A DNA stretch of 64,000 nt, taken from CAYGDP01 sp964348665 (GTDB taxonomy: Bacteria > Verrucomicrobiota > Verrucomicrobiia > Palsa-1439 > CAYGDP01). Shown here piece after piece: positions 40,162-48,017 of the stretch (position 1 is the stretch's first letter; the number at the start of each line of letters is the position of its first letter). Location: contig CAYGDP010000001.1 of the NCBI GenBank assembly GCA_964348665.1, forward strand, positions 62,001-126,000, read 5' to 3'. Both the position numbers and the translations under genes were made by a program. The notes under the pieces were generated by a model, which was given only the letters and a program-made list of their open reading frames with translations, ran no database searches and had not been told where the DNA came from.

Positions 40162-41960
40162 CTGATACACAAACCCGCGAACTGACGCGACGCAATCAAA
40201 TCGTGTGCGCCGCCATCCCTCTGTTGAATCAGGGCGGCAGCTATGCAGCCGTCGCGCGCAGGCTCGGCGAGAATAAAGTCTCGCTATATCGGTGGGTATC
40301 GGTATTTCGAAAAGGCGGCGATGCGGCGCTTATCCCTCAATCCACCAACAGCGGGCGCAAAGCGGACTTCAATCTGACCGACGACGAAGCCGCCGCTCTG
40401 CGATATTGGCGGCTGGTGCGCGGCAGCCTGGCCTCGGCGATTCCCGATTTCACGCAGTCGCGCGAGTGCCGCCCCGAGACGCGCGCGAAAATCCTCGCCA
40501 TCCAGGACCGTGCCGCGCGCGATCGCCGTATTCCCAACTGGCCGATGTCGCTCCGGCGCGCGGGTCATGTAACCGCCGATGATGAAGCCTTGTTCCGCGG
40601 CTGCAAACATTTTCAGGAGGTCGAGTTTTGCCAGCGGCGCGGCAACTTCATCGTGGATGAAGCGGGCAACCAGATCGAACTCGCCCCAAACACGATTTGG
40701 GAATCGGACGATATGTCCGTCAACGAACCGTTTTCCTACGTGGATGCCGACACCGGCGAGACCAAACTCGGTCGCCAAACTCTTTGGACGCAGGATGTCT
40801 ATAGCGCCAAATGGATCGGCACGACTCCATTGGGCCGCGCCAAGGACGCCTATCGCGTCGAGGATATCGCTGACCACATTTTCAACTGCGTGCTTCAATT
40901 CGGGCTGCCGACCATCTGGCGTATCGAGCGCGGCGTGTGGGACAACAACTGGGTGGACGGCTTTGAGCTGCCCGATGGCTCCCGTTGGGGCGGCCTCGAT
41001 GCGCTGATGCGCATCCAAAAGGTTTTCAAATCACGCGGCAAAGGCGGCATCGAATCTAACTTCAATCTCCTCCAAACCATCAACGCCCACAAATCCACCA
41101 GCATTGGTCGCAGCCGGAGCGAGTTCGAGGCCGCCACAAAACTTTTCCTGTCCGCCCAAAAAGGAAACACGGAGGCCGCCGCGAAATTCTGGAACATTGC
41201 CGAGTGTGCCGATGGCCTGCTCGAAACCGCTCGCGCGGCGGATGCCCGCGCCAAACAACGCCGTGCCTTCGGACGCGATGTCGTAGTTCCCAACGATCTT
41301 TACGCCGCGGCAACCAAACGGGAAATTCCAGCCGATCAATTGTGGCGATTCTGCCCCATCAAGCGCTCGGCCACTGTGCGCGGAGGTCACGTCGAGGTCA
41401 GCGTCAATCATTATCCCCTGCCGTTCCGATTTCGCGTCAACGGCGTTGAGGATCTGCACCTAGAACAAGGCTATGCGGTGTTGATTGCGTTCCATCCCGG
41501 GCGCGCCCACGAGGGCTGCCACGTTTTCAGCGCCGAGACCGGCAGCCGGAACCGATTCGGTCTCAAATTTAGCGAGAAGATTTTGCTCGCCCCGATGGCC
41601 GAGGATGCCCCGCAGATTTCCATGAGCCGTGATGAGCAGCAATTTCTGGCCCGGCGCAAAGCCAACGCGGCGGCGCGCACCGAGTTCCGCGCCATCGTAG
41701 CGGCAGGTACGCGCGGCCGACGCGAATCCATCGCGCGCGATTCCTACGGCAACACGCAGCGGATCGAGACCCAACAGATTTCGGGGGCGAGCGGGCCGCA
41801 AACTGACCGTTTGCAAAATGCGCCCACAAGTGCCGCCCCCGTTATTTCCGCGCCACGCCGCCGCGCGACGCCAGAATACGACGAGGCGGAGACGCGCAAT
41901 CGCATCAAGGAAAACGAAGACGCCCTGCGCGAGCAAGGTGTCGTGATCGAAGAATCGTAA
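40158..41960 (+). CDS. MuA-type DDE transposase
   Basis: The predicted protein has 600 residues. An N-terminal HTH (GGSYAAVARRLGENKVSLYR) is followed by a second DNA-binding region. The catalytic core carries Asp in WESDDMSVNEPF, Asp in RIERGVWDNNWVDG and Glu in KGGIESNFNLLQT, the counterparts of MuA D269, D336 and E392. A beta-barrel region follows (GGHVEVSVNHYPLPFRFRVN), then a helical C-terminal tail for contact with the MuB homologue. It integrates the phage and replicates it by transposition. Confidence 0.93.
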   Translation: MTDTQTRELTRRNQIVCAAIPLLNQGGSYAAVARRLGENKVSLYRWVSVFRKGGDAALIPQSTNSGRKADFNLTDDEAAALRYWRLVRGSLASAIPDFTQSRECRPETRAKILAIQDRAARDRRIPNWPMSLRRAGHVTADDEALFRGCKHFQEVEFCQRRGNFIVDEAGNQIELAPNTIWESDDMSVNEPFSYVDADTGETKLGRQTLWTQDVYSAKWIGTTPLGRAKDAYRVEDIADHIFNCVLQFGLPTIWRIERGVWDNNWVDGFELPDGSRWGGLDALMRIQKVFKSRGKGGIESNFNLLQTINAHKSTSIGRSRSEFEAATKLFLSAQKGNTEAAAKFWNIAECADGLLETARAADARAKQRRAFGRDVVVPNDLYAAATKREIPADQLWRFCPIKRSATVRGGHVEVSVNHYPLPFRFRVNGVEDLHLEQGYAVLIAFHPGRAHEGCHVFSAETGSRNRFGLKFSEKILLAPMAEDAPQISMSRDEQQFLARRKANAAARTEFRAIVAAGTRGRRESIARDSYGNTQRIETQQISGASGPQTDRLQNAPTSAAPVISAPRRRATPEYDEAETRNRIKENEDALREQGVVIEES

Positions 41961-41979
41961 ACACAAAATCAAGGAGACC

Positions 41980-43185
41980 ATGAGCAAGACAACTGAAGCA
42001 GTGAAGATGGGCTGGTGGATGCCGACCAAAATGGCTGGCGTTCGCGCTGTACATCATTACGCGACGGCAGATCGCGGAGCGGCCTGCGGGAAATGGATTT
42101 ACCACGGCGATGGCGGTGATCTAGTGGCAGACCAACCCGATAAAGCCTGCCCTAATTGCCTAACAGCATTGAGTCGCGATAAAAAACCGAACCTCCCAAT
42201 GCCGCCCACCGAAGGCGAGTATGGCGATCTCGATACCGAGATCCGGGAGTTGACACAATTCATCTACGCTTATCAAACGACCGAAGACCTCAGCGACAAC
42301 GCGTTGGTGAAAAAGTTCCCCGGACTCGGCAGCACGAAGACGTGGACAAAGTTCCTGTCTGGAAACATCGTCGAACTCAACGTCCCTAAATGGATCGTCG
42401 AGTATCGCCAAGTTCGCGAGCAGATTGTCGCGCTCCAAACGCGCAGCAAAGACAACGAACCGATTTACGACGATCTCAGCGGCTTCATGCGGTTACGCGG
42501 CGCCTTCACCGAGGCGCTCCGCGAAGACGGTAACAATCGCCTGATCATCGTTCAAGGACCATCGGGCAGCGGCAAGACGACGGCGGTGAAGTTGTTGGCG
42601 CAGAAATTTGGGCGGCGGATTATTTTCTGCGAGGCCGACGAGACTTGGAAAGAATCGCTGCGCGCCATGATGGGCGGCATCCTCAACGCCGTCGGCATCG
42701 AGCAGACGCCGCTACAACTCCGCGACTGTGAACGCAAAGTCATCGAGCGATTGTCGGCGCCGCGCGTTTGTCTGGTGATTGACGAAGCCCATCACCTCGG
42801 CCCGCGCACGCTGAACCTCGTCAAGACGATCATCAACCAAACGCCAGGCGAAATCATTTTGCTGGCGATGGACACGCTTCAGGCGCGTCTCGAATCGAGC
42901 GCGTATTTCGAGGCAATGCAGTTGGTCCACAACCGTCTGCTCGAACGCATCCGCCTCGACCGCCTCGAAGCCGACGACGTGGAGAAAATTCTCAAGCGCC
43001 GCCTCACGTGGGAAAATGGAGATTTACACAAAGCCGCCACCGCGTTGCGCGATCAAGCCGTGCGGCGCGGCCATCTGGCCTTCGTCAAACTCGTCGTGCG
43101 CCGCGCCGCACGCCTGGCCGATGGCGACCCGATGACACTCGAAGTTTTTGTGAAGGCCATGAGCCAGACTATTGATAAACGCTAA
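41980..43185 (+). CDS. MuB-type AAA+ target-selection ATPase with N-terminal zinc domain
   Basis: The predicted protein has 401 residues. Residues 10-65 form a small domain (MGWWMPTKMAG, CGKWIY, KACPNCLTAL) that also occurs alone in two other phage proteins here. A MuB-like HTH follows (FPGLGSTKTWTKFLSG). The ATPase has Walker A in VQGPSGSGKTTAVK and Walker B in CLVIDEAHHLG. MuB itself lacks the zinc domain. Shine-Dalgarno AAGGAG precedes the ATG. Confidence 0.9.
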   Translation: MSKTTEAVKMGWWMPTKMAGVRAVHHYATADRGAACGKWIYHGDGGDLVADQPDKACPNCLTALSRDKKPNLPMPPTEGEYGDLDTEIRELTQFIYAYQTTEDLSDNALVKKFPGLGSTKTWTKFLSGNIVELNVPKWIVEYRQVREQIVALQTRSKDNEPIYDDLSGFMRLRGAFTEALREDGNNRLIIVQGPSGSGKTTAVKLLAQKFGRRIIFCEADETWKESLRAMMGGILNAVGIEQTPLQLRDCERKVIERLSAPRVCLVIDEAHHLGPRTLNLVKTIINQTPGEIILLAMDTLQARLESSAYFEAMQLVHNRLLERIRLDRLEADDVEKILKRRLTWENGDLHKAATALRDQAVRRGHLAFVKLVVRRAARLADGDPMTLEVFVKAMSQTIDKR

Positions 43186-43201
43186 CCCAAGGAGACCGCG
43201 A

Positions 43202-43411
43202 ATGACTTTTGACGCCCGAAAAAAAATGCAAATGATGGACCCGCGCCACCAGGATCGTCTGGTTGCCAACCTCAAACATGCCGACCTCGGCAGTGAATAT
43301 TTTCTCCGCATCATCGCGGAGCGTGGAATCGAGGAGGGAATTGAGGTTTTGCGAAACGTGATCACTGCCGAATGGCACAAAACCGCCAGGGATATTGACA
43401 AGGAACGATGA
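43202..43411 (+). CDS. Small helical early protein
   Basis: The predicted protein of 69 residues (MTFDARKKMQMMDPRHQDRL, then EGIEVLRNVITAEWHKTARD) has a strong Shine-Dalgarno (AAGGAG) and overlaps the next gene by 4 bases. No family is recognised. Confidence 0.6.
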   Translation: MTFDARKKMQMMDPRHQDRLVANLKHADLGSEYFLRIIAERGIEEGIEVLRNVITAEWHKTARDIDKER

Positions 43412-43869
43412 ACCCGATCACCGAAACAAATCTCCCGTCCCCCACGCGTGGGCGGGATGAACACGACGCAGCGGCGGCGGGGATCGTGCGCCCCGCGCCG
43501 CTCGCGTCGCGTCGCCACGCCCGGTGGCGGCGACGTATGATCACGGCGGGCCGCTGCGCCGATTGCGGCGACGTGCGGAATCTCTATACGATTCATTGCG
43601 ACGATTGTCAGGATAAGCGGAACCGCTGGCGCCAACGCAACCGCGGTGGCGATGCATGGCAGCCCGGTGGCCCCGGGCGCCCACCCAAATGGGCTTGCCT
43701 CGCCAAAGTCACGCGACAGCGGGACGAAGGCCGGGCGACACTCAAACGACTTTTGCGAGCTGGGCCGGAGCCAGCCTTTACCTCCTTGAAGGCCACGGTG
43801 GACGCCAGTTCATCGGCAACGACTCAGCTCGCTTCTAATCAACCAAAACAAGAAAGGAAAGCAGCATGA
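43408..43869 (+). CDS. Small zinc-finger early protein
   Basis: The predicted protein of 153 residues is very basic. A single CxxC-x(n)-CxxC finger is visible (GRCADCGDVRNLYTIHCDDC) followed by KRNRWRQRNRGG and GRPPKWA, which resembles small HNH-less or AT-hook-like DNA-binding proteins. It overlaps both neighbours by 4 bases. Confidence 0.6.
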   Translation: MNPITETNLPSPTRGRDEHDAAAAGIVRPAPLASRRHARWRRRMITAGRCADCGDVRNLYTIHCDDCQDKRNRWRQRNRGGDAWQPGGPGRPPKWACLAKVTRQRDEGRATLKRLLRAGPEPAFTSLKATVDASSSATTQLASNQPKQERKAA

Positions 43870-44417
43870 ACAAGACACGCATCACAATCAAACCCGTCGA
43901 GCAACGCGAGGACATGGAGGCATGTCTAGGCGAGCTGGCGAGACATACCATCCAGCGCGACGGACTCAACGCGGAGATGGAGTTGCGAATCAACGAGATC
44001 CGCAAAAAGTACGAAGGCAAAATCGAATCTTTCAGCGAGAAGATCGAAGTCTGCACCGAAGTCCTCAAAGATTGGGCGGAACGCCATCCCGATCAATTCG
44101 GGAAAAAGAAATCCATCGAGACAGTCCACGGCTCTGTGGGATTCCGATTCGGCCAACCGCAAGTCAAGACCAAGCTCAAGCTGACCTGGGCGATCGTGCT
44201 CGAAAAAATCAAGGCGCTATCCCTCAACGCAAAGTACGTCCGCGTCAAAGAAGAAGCCAACAAGGAAGCCATCCTCGCCGACCGCGACAAGAAACTCAAT
44301 GGACCGCACGGCGAATACACGATCGAAGATCTCGGCGTCCGCATTGTTCAGGACGAAGCTTTCTTCATCGAAATCAAACGGGAGCCAGTCGGCGAACCCG
44401 TCGCCAAAGCCGCATAA
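43866..44417 (+). CDS. gam: Host-nuclease inhibitor Gam (Mu Gam family)
   Basis: The predicted protein of 183 residues has an N-terminal coiled coil (LNAEMELRINEIRKKYEGKI) followed by the Gam core KKSIETVHGSVGFRFGQPQV and the beta domain ending VRIVQDEAFFIEIKREP. Gam binds the ends of linear double-stranded DNA as a Ku-like dimer and protects the incoming phage genome from exonucleases. It is placed after B in the early operon, as in Mu. Confidence 0.92.
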   Translation: MNKTRITIKPVEQREDMEACLGELARHTIQRDGLNAEMELRINEIRKKYEGKIESFSEKIEVCTEVLKDWAERHPDQFGKKKSIETVHGSVGFRFGQPQVKTKLKLTWAIVLEKIKALSLNAKYVRVKEEANKEAILADRDKKLNGPHGEYTIEDLGVRIVQDEAFFIEIKREPVGEPVAKAA

Positions 44418-44434
44418 CCAGAAAGGAACGCACC

Positions 44435-44647
44435 ATGCCAGAAGAAAAAACAGAAGTCACCGATTCAGCGCCAACCGTAAAAACGGAGGGCTGGATCACC
44501 ACGAAGATGCCAGCAGGTCGGCACTACTATCGTTGGTCATTGAGCCTCTGCCGCCAATGGCAGAGACCCACGGCGCCGCACGACGAAGACCAGACGCCGA
44601 AGGAAAACGACTGCCCGGCCTGCGCTGAGCAACTCAAGGTGAAATAA
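44435..44647 (+). CDS. Small zinc-domain protein related to the MuB N-terminus
   Basis: The predicted protein of 70 residues ends with the domain seen at the start of the MuB-type ATPase: EGWITTKMPAGRHYYRWSLS, a single Cys, then ENDCPACAEQLKVK. A Shine-Dalgarno (AAAGGA) lies 9 bases before ATG 44435. It is one of three proteins in this prophage that share the pattern. Confidence 0.65.
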   Translation: MPEEKTEVTDSAPTVKTEGWITTKMPAGRHYYRWSLSLCRQWQRPTAPHDEDQTPKENDCPACAEQLKVK

Positions 44648-44889
44648 TGGAAACCACCGCGCCGCTTGACCGCATTACCGCTAATGCGAACATTCGGTAT
44701 CAAGCTGAGTGTCCGTACTGCGGCAAGCTGCGCGGTGGGGACGACCGCGGCGAGTTGGTGCGCTGGATCCAGCATCACAGCGATGTAATCCACAACGAAC
44801 GAATCCATAGGATTCAGGCGCGCCGGTGTATTTCCCGCGCGCCATTCAATTTAACGCCTCAACCATTTAACGGTTCAACGATTCCCTAA
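44647..44889 (+). CDS. Small CxxC protein
   Basis: The predicted protein of 80 residues has AECPYCGKLRGGDDRGELVR followed by HH and HxxR, so a possible C2H2-like metal site. The last 18 residues (FNLTPQPFNGSTIP) are encoded by a 'ttcaa..ttaac' string typical of the host repeat family. Start and stop overlap the neighbours by 1 base (TAATG). Confidence 0.55.
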   Translation: METTAPLDRITANANIRYQAECPYCGKLRGGDDRGELVRWIQHHSDVIHNERIHRIQARRCISRAPFNLTPQPFNGSTIP

Positions 44890-45368
44890 TGAGCGCCCCG
44901 CTATCCAACTCGCAAAAGGCGACAATCGCCATGCTCGCGCGTCGCGCGTGGGATAGCATCGGCCAGAAAGAAGCCAGCGCGTTGGGGTTGTCTGGCTTCG
45001 ACGAGTGGCGGCGATTTCAAACGGAAGTTGCCGTGGGAAAAGACAGCCTTCGGATCGCCACGCAGGAAGATTTCTTACCGATCCAGGCGCATTTCTTCTC
45101 GCTCCTGGGCGAATCAAAACGCGCGCAGGCGGCAATGGACCGGCACCAAACCAATCCACGCCGCATCGCTTTTGCCAATTTGGAAAAAAACTGCCGGGAG
45201 CGCGGCCTAACACTTAATTACCCCGGCGCGATCTGTCGCCGTCAATATAACTGTGCGCTCCACGAAGCCACCGAAAAACAAATCTGGGCGCTGGTCTATA
45301 CCGTTCGCAACCGAAGGAAAGCTTTACCCGCCGCGCCGTTTGGCGGGCAACACAGGGAGGCTGCGTGA
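44889..45368 (+). CDS. Hypothetical early protein
   Basis: The predicted protein of 159 residues begins MSAPLSNSQKATIAMLARRA with a helix-rich part around LSGFDEWRRFQTEVAVGKDS, then RRIAFANLEKNCRERGLTLN. The position and general look recall gp16/GemA-type early proteins of Mu-like phages, but no motif proves it. The tail LPAAPFGGQH is encoded by a host-type 26-base repeat at 45323-45348. Confidence 0.55.
   Translation: MSAPLSNSQKATIAMLARRAWDSIGQKEASALGLSGFDEWRRFQTEVAVGKDSLRIATQEDFLPIQAHFFSLLGESKRAQAAMDRHQTNPRRIAFANLEKNCRERGLTLNYPGAICRRQYNCALHEATEKQIWALVYTVRNRRKALPAAPFGGQHREAA
45323..45348. repeat. Host-family repeat inside a prophage gene
   Basis: TTTACCCGCCGCGCCGTTTG and its continuation match the chromosomal copy at 16187-16212 in 23 of 26 bases, including the CCCGCC/GGCGGG stem. 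Confidence 0.65.
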
Positions 45369-45685
45369 GCGAGCAATCCAAATGCCCCGCGTGTAACGGC
45401 AGCGGCACGATTCGCATGTCTGCTACCGAGACGATCACCTGTGATGATTGTTGTGGGAGCGGCAAAGCCGACCTCCAACCCGCCACCATGCCTAAGCTTG
45501 AAATCACACCCGGCGCGAATTGTATCCGCTGTCGTGGCAGCGGCTTTGAGCCGAAAGGTTTCAGGCGGAAGCCTTGTCGCTGCGTAATGAAAGCGATCCA
45601 GAAATATCGAGCGGCCAACAGTTACACAGGGCCGTTGAAATACAGTATTGAATTTCCAAGTGCATGTCCCGTGGGGCAACCATGA
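45365..45685 (+). CDS. DnaJ-type zinc-finger protein of the phage
   Basis: The predicted protein of 106 residues starts at GTG 45365. It has three CxxCxGxG-like units (CPACNGSGT, CDDCCGSGK, CIRCRGSGF) and a final CRC, the cysteine-rich fold used by DnaJ to bind unfolded substrates. No J domain is present. It overlaps both neighbours by 4 bases. The role in the phage is unknown. Confidence 0.7.
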   Translation: MSEQSKCPACNGSGTIRMSATETITCDDCCGSGKADLQPATMPKLEITPGANCIRCRGSGFEPKGFRRKPCRCVMKAIQKYRAANSYTGPLKYSIEFPSACPVGQP

Positions 45686-46002
45686 AACCCATTGATCTAC
45701 GCAATGAAACGTGGGCGTCGCTACAGGCGCGAGTGAGTGGTCAGCGCTTGGCGGTGCTCAATGCCTGGAGACAATTCGGCGATGGCACAACCGAACAGCT
45801 CGCCGCTCTGTCGGGCATTTCAATTCTCACAGTGCGGCCACGAACGACCGAATTGGTTGATCTCGGCTTGGTGGAGTTGGTCGGGCGAGTAGCCACAGGC
45901 GGAGTTTATAGCGCAATTTCGGAAGAGAAGGCCATCGAACAATTTGAGCGGCATAAGCGCGAGGCGCTCACGCCGCAACTACCATTAAAAATCTGTGCTT
46001 AA
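45682..46002 (+). CDS. Winged-helix protein
   Basis: The predicted protein of 106 residues has a helix-turn-helix TTEQLAALSGISILTVRPRT followed by ELVDLGLVELVGRVATGGVY as the wing, the look of MarR/phage replication-type winged helices. It starts at ATG 45682 on the previous stop. It is a likely DNA-binding regulator of the middle or late genes; the function is inference. Confidence 0.65.
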   Translation: MKPIDLRNETWASLQARVSGQRLAVLNAWRQFGDGTTEQLAALSGISILTVRPRTTELVDLGLVELVGRVATGGVYSAISEEKAIEQFERHKREALTPQLPLKICA

Positions 46003-46019
46003 AAGGAGACCATTAGACC

Positions 46020-46433
46020 ATGCCAAAAGAGAAAACGCCCGACCCTAAAAACAATGTAACCATCTGGCCGATCAGGAAAAAGGTGGAGATCGCCCCCGGA
46101 AAAAACTTCGTGACGATCCCGCCTGAAAACGTGCCCACGATCGCCATCGCCAAACTCGTTCCGCAGGGCGATGGAACGTACAAAGCCATCGCCAGCATTC
46201 AGCGCCGATACGTGCGCCTCACGCGCGATCTGCCCAGCAATCTCGGCATTGGGGTGGATTACAACACGCTCAAGCGTCTGATCATTTCGGGTTTCGTGCG
46301 CGGCGGCAAGGTAAGCCCCAGCGCGTACTATGTGGACATCATAAGCGTATTCGAGCACGTCGAGAAATGCTTCAACGACCCAGAATATTGGACCAAACAA
46401 AGGTTGCTCTCGTACAAGCGCGCCATTGGCTAA
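46020..46433 (+). CDS. Hypothetical DNA-binding-like protein
   Basis: The predicted protein of 137 residues has an N-terminal beta part (WPIRKKVEIAPGKNFVTIPP) and a helical part LGIGVDYNTLKRLIISGFVR followed by SPSAYYVDIISVFEHVEKC. The second part resembles a winged-helix or excisionase-like DNA-binding fold. A Shine-Dalgarno (AAAAGGAG) lies upstream. Function is unknown. Confidence 0.55.
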   Translation: MPKEKTPDPKNNVTIWPIRKKVEIAPGKNFVTIPPENVPTIAIAKLVPQGDGTYKAIASIQRRYVRLTRDLPSNLGIGVDYNTLKRLIISGFVRGGKVSPSAYYVDIISVFEHVEKCFNDPEYWTKQRLLSYKRAIG

Positions 46434-46443
46434 ACACGCGACC

Positions 46444-46554
46444 ATGAAAAAACCTCGTAAAACGCCGAAATTCGCGTCGCCGCTCGCAAACGCACAAAGC
46501 CGCGATGGGGTGATAAAAGTCAATTCGCCGCACACCGCGATACCATGTGGTTGA
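46444..46554 (+). CDS. Tiny basic frame
   Basis: A 36-codon frame (MKKPRKTPKFASPLANAQSR) fills the gap between two genes in the early operon. It has no Shine-Dalgarno of note. Reported with low confidence. Confidence 0.3.
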   Translation: MKKPRKTPKFASPLANAQSRDGVIKVNSPHTAIPCG

Positions 46555-46569
46555 AATTTGAGACCATAT

Positions 46570-46773
46570 ATGAATGACGTGGATACATTTTTGATGCCGT
46601 TTGGCAAACACAAGGGAAAGACGCTCGGATGGATCGCCGAGAATGACGTGCTCTACCTCGATTGGCTCGTCGGTTCGCCGGATCTGCGCGGCCCGCTGCG
46701 CGATGCCGTCGAGCAGATGTGCGAGACGTGGGCGCGGGAAATTGACCTCGAACTAGAAAGGCACGGACGATGA
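46570..46773 (+). CDS. DUF3820-like small protein
   Basis: The predicted protein of 67 residues contains MPFGKHKGKTLGWIAENDVL followed by YLDWLVGS, the conserved FGKHKG..L..I....YL.W motif of DUF3820/exonuclease-associated proteins. In other genomes this domain is found next to or fused with DNA polymerase III epsilon-like exonucleases. It overlaps the next gene by 4 bases. Confidence 0.75.
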   Translation: MNDVDTFLMPFGKHKGKTLGWIAENDVLYLDWLVGSPDLRGPLRDAVEQMCETWAREIDLELERHGR

Positions 46774-46931
46774 ACATAAAAGACTGTGTGATCTTGAGCT
46801 TGGTGGCCGGAATGATCGCCGCGGCGCTCTTGGCGATCTGGGTGGATTGGCGCATCGGCGCGACAATCGTAGTTGCCATCGTAAGCGCGCTAACGGTGAT
46901 GGCCTATTTGGATTGGCCGCGCGAAGGATAA
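46770..46931 (+). CDS. Very small two-helix membrane protein
   Basis: The predicted protein of 53 residues has two hydrophobic helices (CVILSLVAGMIAAALLAIWV and ATIVVAIVSALTVMAYL) joined by a short DWRIG turn. It could be a second holin-like or a superinfection-related membrane protein, which is inference from size and topology. Confidence 0.6.
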   Translation: MNIKDCVILSLVAGMIAAALLAIWVDWRIGATIVVAIVSALTVMAYLDWPREG

Positions 46932-46934
46932 CAA

Positions 46935-47573
46935 ATGGCAGAGACCAAACAACGCATTCCGTTGGCCGAAGCGCGCAGGCTCGCCGCGAAAATCCTCAAT
47001 GTGCTCTCGCCATTCTGCGAACGCATCGAGATCGCGGGTAGCATCCGGCGCGCGCGGCCAACGGTTGGCGATGTTGATCTCGTGGCTCTGCCCAAGGATG
47101 TCGCCGGACTAAAAGCCCGGTGCGCGCAGAATTGTACGGTCATCACAGACGGCGATCAAAATTTCGGCGTGCAACTTGGCGGGAGCGGCACACAGATAGA
47201 TATATGGCTGGCGCAATACATTGAGGCCGGGCTATTCACGCCGCGCACCCACAATTTCGGCAGCTTGTTGGTCTGTCGCACCGGCAGCAAGGACCACAAC
47301 ATACATTTGTGTGAGTACGCCAAAAAACTCGGCCTTAAATGGTCGCCATACACCGGCGTCTTTCGCGGCAGCGATCTTATCGCCAGCGAGACCGAAATCG
47401 ACATCTTTAAGGCGCTCGGTCTGCCATACATCAAACCCGAATCGCGCGAACTCGAATGGGGCTTGCCGGTATGGTCGCGTCAGGCGCAGGAATCAAAGGC
47501 GACAATGGAAAACATCGAGCGAATCGGGCGGCAAGCCAAAGCCAACATCACAAAGGAACAGAGTGAAAATTAA
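46935..47573 (+). CDS. DNA polymerase X-like nucleotidyltransferase
   Basis: The predicted protein of 212 residues has a pol-beta fold. ERIEIAGSIRRARPTVGDVD contains the GS and the first two catalytic acids (GDVDLV). QIDIWLA holds the third, and HNFGSLLVCRTGSKDHNIHL and KWSPYTGVFRG are typical of the polymerase X palm and thumb. No 8-kDa lyase or PHP domain is present. It may take part in gap filling after transposition, which is inference. Confidence 0.85.
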   Translation: MAETKQRIPLAEARRLAAKILNVLSPFCERIEIAGSIRRARPTVGDVDLVALPKDVAGLKARCAQNCTVITDGDQNFGVQLGGSGTQIDIWLAQYIEAGLFTPRTHNFGSLLVCRTGSKDHNIHLCEYAKKLGLKWSPYTGVFRGSDLIASETEIDIFKALGLPYIKPESRELEWGLPVWSRQAQESKATMENIERIGRQAKANITKEQSEN

Positions 47574-47787
47574 CCTAATCGAACGCGAATACGGTTACGA
47601 GATTGATATTGAAGCCGAGACGGTCGCCGAAGCCGCGCTTCTGTTAAGGCTCCCAAAACAATCAAAAGCCAAAGCGCCAACGATTGTCACCAGATTTTAT
47701 GACAAGAACATCTCGATGAATATCGTTTTACAGCGGGTCGGTCCGATGCGTCGTGAAGGCTTCATCCTAAAGGAGGGCGGGAAATGA
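47563..47787 (+). CDS. Small hypothetical protein
   Basis: The predicted protein of 74 residues starts at GTG 47563 (KINLIEREYGYEIDIEAETV), overlapping the polymerase-like gene by 11 bases and the next gene by 4. It is beta-rich, with no recognised family. Confidence 0.55.
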   Translation: MKINLIEREYGYEIDIEAETVAEAALLLRLPKQSKAKAPTIVTRFYDKNISMNIVLQRVGPMRREGFILKEGGK

Positions 47788-48017
47788 GCGATATTCAACG
47801 CGAAAAAATGCTGAACCAATCCAAACGCCTTGCGGTTGCCTATGGCATCCCGAACGAATTTCTAATGAGTGTTTTCGACGCATCGGGATTTACGGTCTCG
47901 ATGATCAAGTACGACGGTAAACAGGTGGTCATCATGGGTGACGAAAAATCCGCCCGCGAAGTCATCAAGGGAATTGGGATGATGGCAGACGCACTCGAAT
48001 CCAAGAAAGCGGAATGA
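47784..48017 (+). CDS. Small hypothetical protein
   Basis: The predicted protein of 77 residues (MSDIQREKMLNQSKRLAVAY, then SGFTVSMIKYDGKQVVIMGD) has alpha/beta character with no metal-binding residues. It is coupled by 4-base overlaps to both neighbours. No family is recognised. Confidence 0.55.
   Translation: MSDIQREKMLNQSKRLAVAYGIPNEFLMSVFDASGFTVSMIKYDGKQVVIMGDEKSAREVIKGIGMMADALESKKAE

Noticed and set aside
43922..44647. A 241-codon plus-strand frame over gam and the next gene
   Set aside because: It is Arg-rich, out of frame with clear Gam family sequence. Its last part is simply the frame of the small gene starting at 44435.
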